Assembly (NCBI RefSeq): GCF_001886955.1
Contig: NZ_CP016804.1
Span: 868,001-932,000, forward strand
Reading direction: 5' to 3'
Source: Halodesulfurarchaeum formicicum
GTDB lineage: Archaea > Halobacteriota > Halobacteria > Halobacteriales > Halobacteriaceae
DNA: 64,000 nucleotides
Positions 1-9,333 of the stretch are shown piece by piece; the first letter of the stretch is position 1; every line of letters begins with the position of its first letter. The translations under genes were made by a program, and so were the position numbers. Below the pieces are notes generated by a model. That model was not told the DNA's origin. It worked only from the letters and a program-made list of their open reading frames with translations, and did no database searches.

Positions 1-1692
1 ACGTTCGAAGGTAACACGATCACGGCTGGCGAACTCGACCTCAAGGTCGACTGGGAGGAGCACTACTACGACGGCAGTAGTGGTCGGGAGTTCGTCTCCT
101 ACAGCGAGCCTGCGGATGGAGACCACGTTGCGCTGCCCGATCCGGAGGATCCCCAGGTGTGGGTCCCTCGTGATGAGTTGGGTGAGTTCATGAACGCGAC
201 AGCCCTGGAGGCGTTCCCCGACCCAGACGGAGACGGGATCCAGGAAATGGAGTACGAAGGGATGGACGGTCTGTGGACCTACGATCCCTGTTCAATGGGT
301 GCGGATACGCCCCAAGACCTCGACCCCAAGATTGCGAACGCTCTTCGGACTGATAATGGGGATACGTACGACGACGGGGCAGGAGAGTACAAACCGCTCA
401 TCGCCCTGGACGACGTCAAGCCGGGTGACTTCGGCGAACTCACCTTCAGCCTTCATCTGTGTGACAACCCAGGATACCTGTGGATGCAGGCGGGGAACGT
501 CACATGGTGGGAAAACGGCACGACTGAGCCCGAGGCTGAGGCAGACGATGAGACTGGTGGGTCAATGCAAAACAACACGGACGGAGCGGACATCGAATTG
601 GCCGACGCCATCAAGACTGTTTGGTGGTACGACGCGCGCGGGGACAACGTCATTCAGGACTGCGGCGAGGAAACGCTCTACCTCACCGACAGTGTCAGTG
701 GTTCGGATACCCCGACGAGGCTCTTTGAAGTCACTCTGACGGGGGGTAACGCCGAGCTAGTTGAGCTCTACGAGGACGATACGGGCAACTTCAACCAGAC
801 TGACGCAATCGCGGCGACGCTCAATGGTGATGCCATCCTCTTCTTCGACAAGAGCTCACACCACCTCGGACGGTACAACATCGGTTCTGATACCTTCGAG
901 GATCTGGGTGAGGTCGACGGGGCAACTGGTGGAATCGTCCTCGCTGGACATTCCCCATCCGGAACACTCTGGGCAGCGTCTCAGGACGACGACAACCTGT
1001 ACACGATCGATCCGTCTGGCCCGTCGATGACTGCGATGGGCGACACCGGGATCGATATCCAGGGTGCGGACCTCGTGTTCGCCGCGGACGGCACGATGTA
1101 CATCTGGACGGCTGCGACTGACGAAGCCGGCCTCTACAAGGTCGATGACCCGGCAAGTGACACGACCGCTGAGCCAGTGGACGAGGCCAACATTGGTGAC
1201 TTCACCGAGACCATCACTGGGCTCGCGATCCGTGGGAGTGGAACGGGTCAACTGGTCGGTTCCGATCGTGAGAACGACGCGATCGTCACCATCGACCGGA
1301 CTGATGGGAGTATCATCGAGAGCTACCCCATGCAGGTGGGGGACGAGGCCTACGATTACGACTACGGTGACATGACTTCGGGCAAGTTCTGTGGCGAAGT
1401 CTTCCACCGTGGAACCCTCGGCGGCGATCTCGCAGCGCTCAGTAACGGCAATGGCATCCCACTGGACGGGAATCGTGCCACGCCGTTCGATGAGATCGAG
1501 GGCGAACCGGCAAGCGACGATCGTGACACGTTCGTCCCGGGTGTGAACCACTACGTCGGATTCGCGTGGTACGTGCCACCCGAAGTCGGCAACGAGATCC
1601 AGACCGACGCCGTCGAATTCGATCTGGGCTTCTACACCGAACAGGCCCGCCACAACGACGGTGCGGGCATGGAGAACGAGAACGAGGCCTGA
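1..1692 (+). CDS. Secreted SipW/TasA-like protein with beta-propeller-like insert (5' partial)
   Basis: The reading frame is open to the left edge, so the N-terminus is missing. The first 18 residues match, almost base for base, the segment after the Tat-type leader of the paralogue at 1988, so an exported surface or extracellular protein is likely. Both share a TasA/camelysin-like frame: an ELDLKVDW strand at the start, a VKPGDFGELTFSLHLCDNPGYLWM block near residues 135-165, and a final VEFDLGFYTEQARHN block. Between the last two blocks this copy carries about 200 extra residues with repeated short strands (TLWAASQDDDNLYTID and TMYIWTAATDEAGLYKVD types), which resemble a beta-propeller. Function is unknown. 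Family frame is fairly sure, propeller reading less so. Confidence 0.8.
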   Translation, partial: TFEGNTITAGELDLKVDWEEHYYDGSSGREFVSYSEPADGDHVALPDPEDPQVWVPRDELGEFMNATALEAFPDPDGDGIQEMEYEGMDGLWTYDPCSMGADTPQDLDPKIANALRTDNGDTYDDGAGEYKPLIALDDVKPGDFGELTFSLHLCDNPGYLWMQAGNVTWWENGTTEPEAEADDETGGSMQNNTDGADIELADAIKTVWWYDARGDNVIQDCGEETLYLTDSVSGSDTPTRLFEVTLTGGNAELVELYEDDTGNFNQTDAIAATLNGDAILFFDKSSHHLGRYNIGSDTFEDLGEVDGATGGIVLAGHSPSGTLWAASQDDDNLYTIDPSGPSMTAMGDTGIDIQGADLVFAADGTMYIWTAATDEAGLYKVDDPASDTTAEPVDEANIGDFTETITGLAIRGSGTGQLVGSDRENDAIVTIDRTDGSIIESYPMQVGDEAYDYDYGDMTSGKFCGEVFHRGTLGGDLAALSNGNGIPLDGNRATPFDEIEGEPASDDRDTFVPGVNHYVGFAWYVPPEVGNEIQTDAVEFDLGFYTEQARHNDGAGMENENEA

Positions 1693-1700
1693 TCGATCCG

Positions 1701-1726
1701 AAACCACGCTGTCCCCAGCGTGGTTT
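1701..1726 (+). terminator. Hairpin terminator
   Basis: A perfect 11-base-pair stem (1701-1711 with 1716-1726) and a 4-base loop lie 9 bases after the stop codon. The 3' arm runs into a short T run, as expected for archaeal termination. Confidence 0.65.
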
Positions 1727-1987
1727 TCGAACCCGTTCCCTTCCGGGCGGTTGACTACAACGGTACGGACGTGATCGAACCCACCCATCCCCTACCCAAG
1801 GCGGTCACGTCAAATCTCGCCGTTGTTGTCTAATTTTCCCCATGATTCAAATCTCGAAAACCGTTATCGCTCCTCAAAACCTGGCTACTGGTACGTTATT
1901 CTTCGTTATTCGGCACTTTGCAAAGGACTCCCACGCTGTAGGTGTGAGTGGACACCTGGGGTGGAACACCGCCCGGGTGTGAGAACA

Positions 1988-3355
1988 ATGTCAGAGGAAA
2001 ACAACTCGTTCGAGATTTCGCGGCGAAAGACACTCGCCGCACTGGGTACCATCGGTGCCGCCTCCGCTGGGGCGGGACTGGGAACGAGCGCCTGGTTCAG
2101 TGATACGGAAACATTCGAAGGTAACACGATCACGGCCGGCGAACTCGACCTCAAAGTCGATTGGCGGCAGACCTACACCGGCCCGAACGGAACGGAGCTG
2201 GTCAACGCCTACCCCGGGGGGAACGGTGAAGGGATGGACTTCGAGTGTAGCGACCTCGAGAGCGGTGACGACCTTCCCGAGGGTGTGTTTGGCGACCAAG
2301 AGCACCTCGTCGAACTCGACGACGTCAAACCTGGCGACGAAGGTGAGATCACCTTCAGCCTGCACCTCTGTGACAACCCAGGGTACCTCTGGATGACCCT
2401 GGAGAACATTGCCCAGGGGCCTGGCGAGACACCGGAACCAGAGCCGGAGCCGGATGAAGGCGAACTTGCCGAGAACCTCTACCTCGAAATCTGGAAGGAA
2501 TCGGACTGCAACAACGAGCTCAATGATGAAGAGCCTGTGATCCTCGGCGAAGGAGATGGCGTCCACACGGATCCTGTTACCCTCGCGCAGGCGAAGGAGG
2601 AACTCGCGTACGAGGATGGCATGATCGTGCTAAGCGGGGACGGGCTCAACGGCTGGAACATTCCGGCCGGTGCCGCCTCCCGCACCTGCTTCGAGGGTGA
2701 TGAACAGCACTGTATCGGCGTTCGCTGGTGGATTCCTGAGACGGTCGGAAACGTCATCCAGGGGGACACCCTCGAGTTCGACCTGGGCTTTTACACCGAG
2801 CAATGCCGGCACAACCAGGGCTGTGCGCCGCGTGACATCGGTCTGAACACGGGCGACGGTGGCTGGGAGATCACTGATGGCCCACAGACTGGTACGGCTA
2901 TGGTCCAGACGCCTCATGCAGAATGGATCGAGCCGTCCGATGAGTGTGCCTGGATCGCGCCGCCGGAGGAAGACGGAAACACTGACGCGAACGGGGATCA
3001 GGACCCACAGGGGACCTACACCTTCGAGACGGACTTCGAAGTGGATCTGCAGGAGACCCCGGCCGGCGATGGGCCCTGCAAGCTCAAGTTCGACGCCGCC
3101 ACGGACAACACTGCAACGTTCTACCTCGATGACCAGGAACTCGGCGAGATCACTGGCCCGAGTTCCGACCCGGACAAGGGCTTCAAGGCCCTGGAAACCT
3201 TCGAGAAGGAGATCACTGCCGGCGAACACACGCTCGTTGCCGAGGTTGAAAACGCCGAAGCTGGTGGCTCCGGCTGGGACAACCCCGTCGGGCTGTTGGT
3301 CTGTGGCGGCGTGGCGTGTGGCTGTGAGGAAGAGAGCTCGGACCAGAATAGCTAA
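1988..3355 (+). CDS. Secreted SipW/TasA-like protein with Tat-type leader
   Basis: 455 residues. The ATG at 1988 was chosen because it directly precedes a leader with SRRKTLAALG, a hydrophobic stretch and the FSDTETFEGN junction typical of haloarchaeal SipW-dependent-type signal regions. Upstream in-frame codons are Cys-rich and unlike the gene. The body has the same TasA/camelysin-like blocks as the preceding gene, without its propeller insert. It adds a C-terminal domain of about 170 residues (from about residue 285) that reads like a beta-sandwich and ends in a Cys-rich LLVCGGVACGCEEESS tail. Likely a cell-surface or extracellular matrix protein; ligand unknown. Confidence 0.8.
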   Translation: MSEENNSFEISRRKTLAALGTIGAASAGAGLGTSAWFSDTETFEGNTITAGELDLKVDWRQTYTGPNGTELVNAYPGGNGEGMDFECSDLESGDDLPEGVFGDQEHLVELDDVKPGDEGEITFSLHLCDNPGYLWMTLENIAQGPGETPEPEPEPDEGELAENLYLEIWKESDCNNELNDEEPVILGEGDGVHTDPVTLAQAKEELAYEDGMIVLSGDGLNGWNIPAGAASRTCFEGDEQHCIGVRWWIPETVGNVIQGDTLEFDLGFYTEQCRHNQGCAPRDIGLNTGDGGWEITDGPQTGTAMVQTPHAEWIEPSDECAWIAPPEEDGNTDANGDQDPQGTYTFETDFEVDLQETPAGDGPCKLKFDAATDNTATFYLDDQELGEITGPSSDPDKGFKALETFEKEITAGEHTLVAEVENAEAGGSGWDNPVGLLVCGGVACGCEEESSDQNS

Positions 3356-3360
3356 TCGAA

Positions 3361-3384
3361 CCAGCCCGAACCCGGGTTCGTTGG
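3361..3384 (+). terminator. Hairpin terminator
   Basis: A 14-base perfect palindrome (3367-3380) with partly paired flanks lies just after the stop of the upstream gene. A GGTTTT run follows about 10 bases later. Confidence 0.5.
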
Positions 3385-3436
3385 TCGTGGTTTTCGACCC
3401 GACCGGTTCCCGGTGATTCCAATTTCGGCCCAACCA

Positions 3437-3586
3437 ATGCCAAGCACCACACGTTCCCTCGACGAAATCGAGTCCTCGCTCGAGCAGGCACTCGAAGAAG
3501 CCGAGGCGCCAGAGACGCGGTACCAGATCCGGGAAAGCCTCCAGCAACTCGAAGTCCTCTGGGAAGCGGATTCCAGGGACCGGTGA
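3437..3586 (+). CDS. Small acidic helical protein
   Basis: 49 residues, starting MPSTTRSLDEIESSLEQALE. It is rich in Glu and Leu with heptad-like spacing, so it is probably one or two helices. Third codon positions are mostly G/C like the neighbours. It sits between the terminator of the SipW-like gene and the convergent DUF7344 gene. No family recognised. Confidence 0.5.
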   Translation: MPSTTRSLDEIESSLEQALEEAEAPETRYQIRESLQQLEVLWEADSRDR

Positions 3587-3628
3587 GTCGCCCCCCAATT
3601 TTCAAGCGGCCAGAAGTGTCCCAACTCG

Positions 3629-4231
3629 CTACCAGGGCAATGCCCCGAGCAGTCCCGAGTTGGACGGCACGTCGAAGACGGCGATGCCCATGAGAACGAT
3701 AACGACGAGAATCGAGACCGCCGCCAGAAGCCGGAACATGAGTGGATCGACGACTGATGGGGCCGACCCGACGGTGAGCATAACCGCGAGCAGGATCGAT
3801 CCGGCGAGCGAGGAACTCGCTCTGAATAACTTCGAATCGGGTTCGACCGAGTCCTCGCGCTTGAGCACCGACAGGAACTCCTCGATGTCCGCCCCCTGCT
3901 CGACAGTCCCGCGGTCCTGATCGTAGACCACGGCCCCCGCGGAGTCGAGTTTCGGCAGGTGACTCTGGTACAGCGAGATGTAGACCCGCTTTCGTTGCTT
4001 CGAGTGCAACTCCGACCGGGTAATGTCGTTCTCGACCGCCGCAACGTGTTCGGCGAGCGTTCCGATATCGGTCGGTGCCTTCTCCTCGTCTAGGTAGCGA
4101 AGGATTAACCGTCGGCGCTGGTTCTGTAGCACGCCGAAAATCTCGTCCAACCGCGGTGGCTGGTCCGCCGTCAGATCGTCGAGTTCTGGTGCTTCCGTCG
4201 TCTCCTCGGTGACTGTTTCGGCGACGGTCAT
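3629..4231 (-). CDS. DUF7344-type winged-helix protein with two membrane segments
   Basis: About 200 residues. An N-terminal DUF7344-like winged helix (RLDEIFGVLQNQRRRLILRYL, then a YISLYQSHLPKLDSAGAV wing) is followed by two hydrophobic segments at the C-terminus, suggesting a membrane-tethered regulator. The ATG at 4231 is preferred over an upstream in-frame ATG at 4318: codons between the two have only about half G/C at the third position, well below the body, and GGTGGTCAGGA precedes the 4231 start. Target genes unknown; the tandem SipW-like genes are the nearest candidates. Confidence 0.75.
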   Translation of the reverse strand: MTVAETVTEETTEAPELDDLTADQPPRLDEIFGVLQNQRRRLILRYLDEEKAPTDIGTLAEHVAAVENDITRSELHSKQRKRVYISLYQSHLPKLDSAGAVVYDQDRGTVEQGADIEEFLSVLKREDSVEPDSKLFRASSSLAGSILLAVMLTVGSAPSVVDPLMFRLLAAVSILVVIVLMGIAVFDVPSNSGLLGALPW

Positions 4232-4657
4232 TTCCTGACCACCAGGGTACCCCAACTGTGTCGCTCCGTCCGTGGTAGATGCAGTAAGTGGGACCTTGCC
4301 GGATTTGCGACCGGCCACGTCCGATTGCCCGCCCGACTGTCCGACGGATGTCTGACTGTCTGTGCTCGATAACCCCCCCTGCGTGTGACCAGTTGCTTGC
4401 TCTCCCCTCTCATGGTTAACCCCCGACTACACAAATTATTGGAGGCACAATAACTCTTTCCCCAATTGGTTATTCTAGCGTTTACGAGGAATAGGCGGCC
4501 TAAGGTGCTTGTTTTGGTTGATTTATACCAGTAGTACATATGTGATTCGGCAGTCTTGATCGCCCGCCACCGAGCGCAGTAATTGATTACCTTTGCGGTG
4601 GCCTTCGGGAGCCCGGATGTGAGCACTCTTAAGGGTCAGGACCGATTTCGAACGCGC
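4232..4657. promoter_or_regulatory. Divergent regulatory gap (DUF7344 / hisC)
   Basis: 426 bases without a convincing gene. They hold an AT-rich block with an inverted repeat TTATTG (4436-4441) / CAATAA (4448-4453), the palindrome CCAATTGG (4462-4469), an ATTTATACC box near 4520 and a TTAAG box near 4629. The last is about 27 bases before the hisC start, as expected for a leaderless message. Confidence 0.5.
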
Positions 4658-5728
4658 ATGGAACCCAGGGATCTCTCCGATCACACCGAGTACGTCGCGG
4701 GACAGGGCATCGAGGAAGTCGCCCGCGAACTGGGGAGAGAGCCCGACGAACTCGTCAAACTCGCCTCGAACGAGAACCCGCATGGACCCAGTCCGGCCGC
4801 GGTCGAGGCGATCCAGGACCTCGCGCCGGCGGTCCACCACTACCCCAAATCAGCCCACACCGACCTCACCGCGGTGCTGGCCGAGAAGTGGGCTGTCGAA
4901 CCACCGCAGATCTGGCTGTCGCCTGGTGGCGACGGGGCCCTGGATTACCTCGCGCGGGCGATGCTCGAACCTGGAGATGCCGTTCTCGTTCCCGACCCAG
5001 GATTTGCCTACTACGAGATGTCCGCTCGCTTTCACCATGGACGGGTCAATCGCTACGAGATCGACGGCGAGGACTTCTCGCTCACGCCCGATACCGTGCT
5101 GGACGCCTACGACGGCGAACGGATCGTCTACCTGACGAGCCCACACAACCCAACTGGGAGTCGGTTCTCGGTGGCGGCAATTCGGGAAATCGCGGACCGA
5201 ACTGACGAGGACACGCTGCTGGTGGTCGACGAGGCGTACGGCGAGTTCGCGACCGGGACGAGTGCACGCACCCTTTTGGGGAACCGGGACGACATCGCCG
5301 TGTTACGAACCTTCTCGAAGGCGTACGGGCTGGCAGGGCTCAGGCTCGGCTATGCTATCGTTCCGGAGGCGTGGGCTTCGGCCTACGCCCGCGTGAACAC
5401 GCCCTTCGCAGCGAGTTCGATCGCCTGTCACGCTGGCTTGGCGGCTCTGGAAGACGACCGGCACGTCGACCGAACGGTCGAGACTGTGGAGTGGGCGCGA
5501 GCGTACATGCGCGCAGAGATCGACGCGCCAGTTCACGAGAGCCACGGGAACTTCGTCATGGTCGAAGTTGGAGACGGGACGACTGTCGCGGACGAGCTTC
5601 GCGAGCGCGGGATCATCATCCGCGATCTGACGAGTTTCGGCCTGCCCGAGTACGTTCGGATCACCGCTGGAACTGAATCGGAGACCAAACAAGCTGTCTC
5701 GGCGCTTAACGAGGTCCTAACCACATGA
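4658..5728 (+). CDS. hisC: Histidinol-phosphate aminotransferase
   Basis: 356 residues, a class I/II PLP aminotransferase converting imidazole acetol phosphate and glutamate to histidinol phosphate in histidine synthesis. Visible features: LASNENPHGPSP near the N-terminus, LSPGGDGALDYLARA, SPHNPTGS, VVDEAYGEF, and RTFSKAYGLAGLRLG with the PLP lysine at about K221, then the C-terminal VRITAGTESE block. The ATG at 4658 starts the family-typical sequence; upstream codons do not fit. The stop overlaps the next gene by 4 bases, so the three genes 4658-6827 form an operon. Confidence 0.92.
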   Translation: MEPRDLSDHTEYVAGQGIEEVARELGREPDELVKLASNENPHGPSPAAVEAIQDLAPAVHHYPKSAHTDLTAVLAEKWAVEPPQIWLSPGGDGALDYLARAMLEPGDAVLVPDPGFAYYEMSARFHHGRVNRYEIDGEDFSLTPDTVLDAYDGERIVYLTSPHNPTGSRFSVAAIREIADRTDEDTLLVVDEAYGEFATGTSARTLLGNRDDIAVLRTFSKAYGLAGLRLGYAIVPEAWASAYARVNTPFAASSIACHAGLAALEDDRHVDRTVETVEWARAYMRAEIDAPVHESHGNFVMVEVGDGTTVADELRERGIIIRDLTSFGLPEYVRITAGTESETKQAVSALNEVLTT

Positions 5729-6231
5729 GAGTGGCCGTGACTGGAACGCCCGGCACGGGCAAGACGACCGCGACAAAGCGTGTCGAGACCGACCTCGATA
5801 TCGTGCACCTCAACGAGGTCATTCGGACCGAGGGCCTTCACGACGGCACGGACGACGACCGTGGCAGCCTGCTGGCTGATTTCGACGCGATCGACGAGTA
5901 TCTCGCGGGGAAGACGGACCTGCTCGTCGAGTCCCACCTGGCCCATCACTTCGACGCGGAGCGTGTCGTCGTCCTTCGGTGTGATCCGGAGACGCTCGAA
6001 GAGCGACTGCGCGAGCGGGGCGAGTCCTCGGCCTCGGCCCGGGAGAACGCGGAAAGCGAAGCCCTTGATGTTATTCTCTCGGAGGCAGTCACCGCCCACG
6101 GCGAGAACGCCGTCTACGAGATCGAGACGACCCACCAGACCCCCGAGGAGACGGCTCGGGCCATCGAAGCAGTGATCGCGGGCGACCGCGAACCGAGTGC
6201 TGGAACGGTCGATTATACGGACTATCTATGA
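5725..6231 (+). CDS. AK6/Fap7-like adenylate kinase family protein
   Basis: 168 residues. A P-loop GTPGTGKTT lies at residues 7-15, with LRCDPETLEERLRERG in the lid region and NAESEALDVILSEA following, as in the archaeal AK6/Fap7 family. Members have adenylate kinase or ATPase activity, and eukaryotic Fap7 works in 18S rRNA maturation; the role in haloarchaea is less clear. It overlaps both hisC and the next gene by 4 bases, implying translational coupling. Confidence 0.85.
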   Translation: MRVAVTGTPGTGKTTATKRVETDLDIVHLNEVIRTEGLHDGTDDDRGSLLADFDAIDEYLAGKTDLLVESHLAHHFDAERVVVLRCDPETLEERLRERGESSASARENAESEALDVILSEAVTAHGENAVYEIETTHQTPEETARAIEAVIAGDREPSAGTVDYTDYL

Positions 6232-6827
6232 CACTCGACCGATTCAGACCGGTCGCGGATCGGCTGCTGGAGCCATTCGTTCGCACGTCGAAGGCTGTGG
6301 GGCTCACCCCCGACGGTATCAGCGCCATCGCCTTCGCCGTGGCGGTGGCGGCGGGCCTCGCTTTTCTCCTCGCCAGGCCGGCCTGGTACGTCGTCGGGGC
6401 ACTGTTCGTCGCGCTCAACGGCTGGCTTGATCTCCTCGATGGCGCGCTCGCACGGGAACTATCGACAGACTCCCCGGCTGGTGACCTTCTCGATCACGTC
6501 CTGGACCGGTACGCCGACGTGGTGATCGTCGCGGGCCTGGCCGGTGGTATCGGGCAGTACGCGCTGGGATTCGCGGCAGTGACCGGCGTGTTGCTCACCT
6601 CCTACCTGGGGACCCAGATCGAAGCCGTGGGGCTCGAACGCGAATACGGCGGGCTCCTCGGGCGGGCCGACAGACTCGCCCTGGTTGGAATCGTCGGGGT
6701 CCTGGCAGCGATCCAGCCGACACTCGGGGGCTACTCGGTGGTCGCGCTGTTGCTCGGGCTCTTTGCCGTGGTGGGGCATTTGACCGCCATCCAGCGGTTC
6801 TACGGCGCGTGGCGCGCGCTCCGGTGA
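6228..6827 (+). CDS. CDP-alcohol phosphatidyltransferase family membrane enzyme
   Basis: 199 residues with several hydrophobic segments. The catalytic signature DLLDGALARE...GDLLDHVLDRYAD gives the D-x2-DG-x2-AR-x8-G-x3-D-x3-D pattern of the family. Such archaeal enzymes condense CDP-archaeol with a polar head group, for example inositol phosphate or glycerol phosphate, at the membrane. The substrate cannot be told here; archaetidylinositol-phosphate synthase is one option. Last gene of the hisC operon. Confidence 0.85.
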   Translation: MTLDRFRPVADRLLEPFVRTSKAVGLTPDGISAIAFAVAVAAGLAFLLARPAWYVVGALFVALNGWLDLLDGALARELSTDSPAGDLLDHVLDRYADVVIVAGLAGGIGQYALGFAAVTGVLLTSYLGTQIEAVGLEREYGGLLGRADRLALVGIVGVLAAIQPTLGGYSVVALLLGLFAVVGHLTAIQRFYGAWRALR

Positions 6828-6837
6828 CGGGGTCGCA

Positions 6838-6847
6838 TCCTTTAAGG
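6838..6847 (+). promoter_or_regulatory. TATA-like box of the MBF1 gene
   Basis: CCTTTAAGG lies about 27 bases before the start codon, the usual spacing for a haloarchaeal leaderless transcript. Confidence 0.55.
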
Positions 6848-6869
6848 CCGGTGGCGAGTAAGCCACGGT

Positions 6870-7391
6870 ATGGTTCAGTGCGAGATGTGCGGCGCCGAGA
6901 CCGCGAGTCCGAAGACGGTCAAAATCGAGGGCGCCGAGTTGCAGGTCTGTGCTGACTGTGCCGAGTTCGGCACGGAGGTCACGACCCAGGACGCCGGCAG
7001 CACCTCGACGAAGTACTCGACCAGCTCGACGGGTAAGAGCGGGTCGAGTTCGGGCGGATCAACGAGTTCCGGCCGCTCTGGCGGTCGCCGTCGGGACCTC
7101 TACGACGAGATGGAGGAACTCGCCGAGGATTACGACACCCGCATCCGGAAGGCCCGCGAGGGCGCGGATCTCACCCAGGAGGAACTCGCCAATGAGATCA
7201 ACGAGAAAGTGAGCCTGATCCGGAAGATCGAGCACGGTGACATCCTCCCCAGCGACGACGTCCAGTCGAAACTCGAGGGCTACCTGGGGATTGTGCTGAC
7301 GGCCGCCGCGGAGGCAAGCGACGAGGACTGGGACTCCGGCGGGGCGGACTCCGGATTGACTCTCGGTGACATGGTCGAACGGAAGGACTGA
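6870..7391 (+). CDS. Multiprotein bridging factor 1 (archaeal MBF1)
   Basis: 173 residues. An N-terminal zinc ribbon (CEMCGAE and CADC) is followed by a low-complexity Ser/Thr/Gly linker (about residues 45-72) and a Cro/C1-type helix-turn-helix ([20 protein letters not shown]) near residues 95-140. This is the domain order of archaeal MBF1, a conserved DNA- or ribosome-associated factor. It stands alone with its own TATA-like box. Confidence 0.9.
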   Translation: MVQCEMCGAETASPKTVKIEGAELQVCADCAEFGTEVTTQDAGSTSTKYSTSSTGKSGSSSGGSTSSGRSGGRRRDLYDEMEELAEDYDTRIRKAREGADLTQEELANEINEKVSLIRKIEHGDILPSDDVQSKLEGYLGIVLTAAAEASDEDWDSGGADSGLTLGDMVERKD

Positions 7392-7434
7392 TCCAACCAG
7401 CAATCTTTTTCGCGGTCGAACCAGTTCCGCCGGT

Positions 7435-8073
7435 ATGTTCGTCCTCGTCAACCTGAAGGCCTACGACGCCGACCCGGTCGAGGTAGCCAGCGCAGCAGCC
7501 GACGTCGACGCCGAAAGCGACACCGACGTCGCCATTGCGCCCCAGACAGCAGATCTCGCGGCCGTCGCCGACACCGGCGCCGAGACCTGGGCCCAGCACA
7601 CCAGCCCCGTCGAATCGGGCAGTCACACTGGCCAGCCACTCGCGGAGGGGCTGGCGCGAAACGGCGCGGTCGGAACGCTCATCAACCATTCGGAGCGCCG
7701 GCTCTCCCTGGCGGACATCGACGGTGCGATCGCGGCTGCCGAGCGCGCCGGGCTTGAGACGGTCGTCTGTGCGAACAACCCCCATCAGATCGCGGCGGTG
7801 GCCGCGCTCGGCCCGGACGCGGTCGCCATCGAGCCCCCGGAACTCATCGGAACCGGGACGCCGGTCAGTCAGGCCGACCCGGCGATCGTCCGCGACGCCG
7901 TCGAAGCCGCCGAATCGGTCGATCCCGACATCGATGTGTACTGTGGGGCCGGGATCAGCACGGCAGCGGACGTCGAGGCGGCCGCAGACCTCGGTGCTGA
8001 CGGTGTCTTGCTGGCGAGTGGCGTCGCGAAAGCCGACGACCCGGCGACGGCCCTCCAGGAACTCATTCAGTAG
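7435..8073 (+). CDS. tpiA: Triosephosphate isomerase
   Basis: 212 residues, the short archaeal form. It interconverts dihydroxyacetone phosphate and glyceraldehyde 3-phosphate. Catalytic residues are visible: Lys in NLKAY (about K8), His in NHSERR and Glu in [11 protein letters not shown]; the phosphate loop is [12 protein letters not shown]. The ATG at 7435 gives the standard N-terminus and lies about 27 bases after a CTTTTTC box. The 3' end overlaps the convergent dinB gene by 11 bases. Confidence 0.93.
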   Translation: MFVLVNLKAYDADPVEVASAAADVDAESDTDVAIAPQTADLAAVADTGAETWAQHTSPVESGSHTGQPLAEGLARNGAVGTLINHSERRLSLADIDGAIAAAERAGLETVVCANNPHQIAAVAALGPDAVAIEPPELIGTGTPVSQADPAIVRDAVEAAESVDPDIDVYCGAGISTAADVEAAADLGADGVLLASGVAKADDPATALQELIQ

Positions 8074-9286
8074 GCTCAGATCGATCGAAGGATTCGATTC
8101 GTGCCTGCCCGCGGATTTCGGTCGAGGAATCCCCCGACTCGTGGGCCGTCCGATCCGTCCACGATGCCAGGTCGGCCTGGTCGTTGTCCGCGAAGCTCAA
8201 ATTCGACACACGAACGCCGAGTTTGCGGACGGATTTCCCTTCGAATTCGTCGAACAGCGTCTGGGCGGTCTCTGCGACCAGTGGCGGTTCGTCGACTGGG
8301 CCACTGAGCGAGCGCTCCCGGGTGTGCAACTCGTAGGGCGGCTCGATGACTTTGATCCCGATCGTGCGGTAGAGCGCGCCTTTTTCGGTGGCACGGGTGG
8401 CGACCGCCCCCGCTAGTTCGTCGATGCGCGCTCGTGCCCGCTCGATGTCCGCAGTTGGCTGGCTGAACGAGGACTCCCGGGAGAGGCTCTTGGGCCGGCC
8501 ACGGGCCTCGACCTCTCGTTCGTCGATTCCCCGGGCCCGGAGGTGAAGTTCTCGCCCCCGTTCGCCGAACTGATCGGTGATCGTCTCCAGATCCGCCGCG
8601 GCCAGATCGCCGATGGTGTCGATCCCCATCTCGTGAAACGTGCTGGCGCTTTTCGGCCCCACACCGTGGAGATCCTCGATCGGGAGCGGATCGAGGAATT
8701 CACGCAATTCCGCTGGCGGAACGACGGTGAGCCCGTCCGGTTTGTCGTGATCAGAGGCGATCTTGGCGGCGCTCATATTCGGGGCGACGCCCACGCTCGC
8801 GGGCACGCCGACTTCCCGGGCGATCCGCTGTTTGACGTGGCGGCCGAATCCCTCGGCGACCTCCCAGGCGGTTCGATCGGTCACGTCCAGGTAGGCCTCG
8901 TCGATGCTGACCTCCCGGACGGCGTCGGCCAGCTCGTGAAGGATCGCCTTCACGTCGGCCGAGACGTCCTCGTAAAACTCCAGATCGACCGGGCGGTAGT
9001 ACCCGACCGGCTCCGTGTCGGGGTTCCTGGCGGTCCGGGGGAGCAAGTCGAGCGCTTTCGAGATCGGCTGGGCGCTCTCGACGCCGTGCTCGCGGGCCTC
9101 GTAACTCGCGGTTGCGACTGCGCCAATCGTCTCCCCCGGCTCGTAGCCCATTCCGACGACGACGGGTTTGCCTTCCAGTTCGGGATTCTGCAATCGCTCG
9201 CAGGCGGCGTAGAAGGCGTCCATATCTACGTGGAGGATAATGGATCGCTCCTCGTGTTCGGTTCCTGGAAGCCGCCCCGCTGGCAT
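8063..9286 (-). CDS. dinB: DNA polymerase IV (Y family)
   Basis: 407 residues, a translesion DNA polymerase. The palm motifs are present: [14 protein letters not shown] near residue 18 and [13 protein letters not shown] near 115, both with the acidic metal ligands. [22 protein letters not shown], the thumb motif [12 protein letters not shown] and a little-finger domain follow. The C-terminus QARIESFD resembles a PCNA-binding peptide (Q-x2-I-x2-F). An ATG at 9286 is preferred over a GTG three codons upstream because leaderless ATG starts are usual here. Confidence 0.92.
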   Translation of the reverse strand: MPAGRLPGTEHEERSIILHVDMDAFYAACERLQNPELEGKPVVVGMGYEPGETIGAVATASYEAREHGVESAQPISKALDLLPRTARNPDTEPVGYYRPVDLEFYEDVSADVKAILHELADAVREVSIDEAYLDVTDRTAWEVAEGFGRHVKQRIAREVGVPASVGVAPNMSAAKIASDHDKPDGLTVVPPAELREFLDPLPIEDLHGVGPKSASTFHEMGIDTIGDLAAADLETITDQFGERGRELHLRARGIDEREVEARGRPKSLSRESSFSQPTADIERARARIDELAGAVATRATEKGALYRTIGIKVIEPPYELHTRERSLSGPVDEPPLVAETAQTLFDEFEGKSVRKLGVRVSNLSFADNDQADLASWTDRTAHESGDSSTEIRGQARIESFDRSEPTE

Positions 9287-9333
9287 ACGAGCCACTCGGA
9301 GCTACGGCCCCTTAACTTGCCGTTTCGACCGAC

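Noticed and set aside
856-1788. 310-residue minus-strand frame under the first SipW-like gene
   Set aside because: Antisense shadow of a G/C-rich gene; its sequence is Arg/Val/Asp-rich without any family pattern.
2630-3598. 322-residue minus-strand frame
   Set aside because: Shadow of the second SipW-like gene and its terminator; overlaps both the hairpin and the small plus-strand gene.
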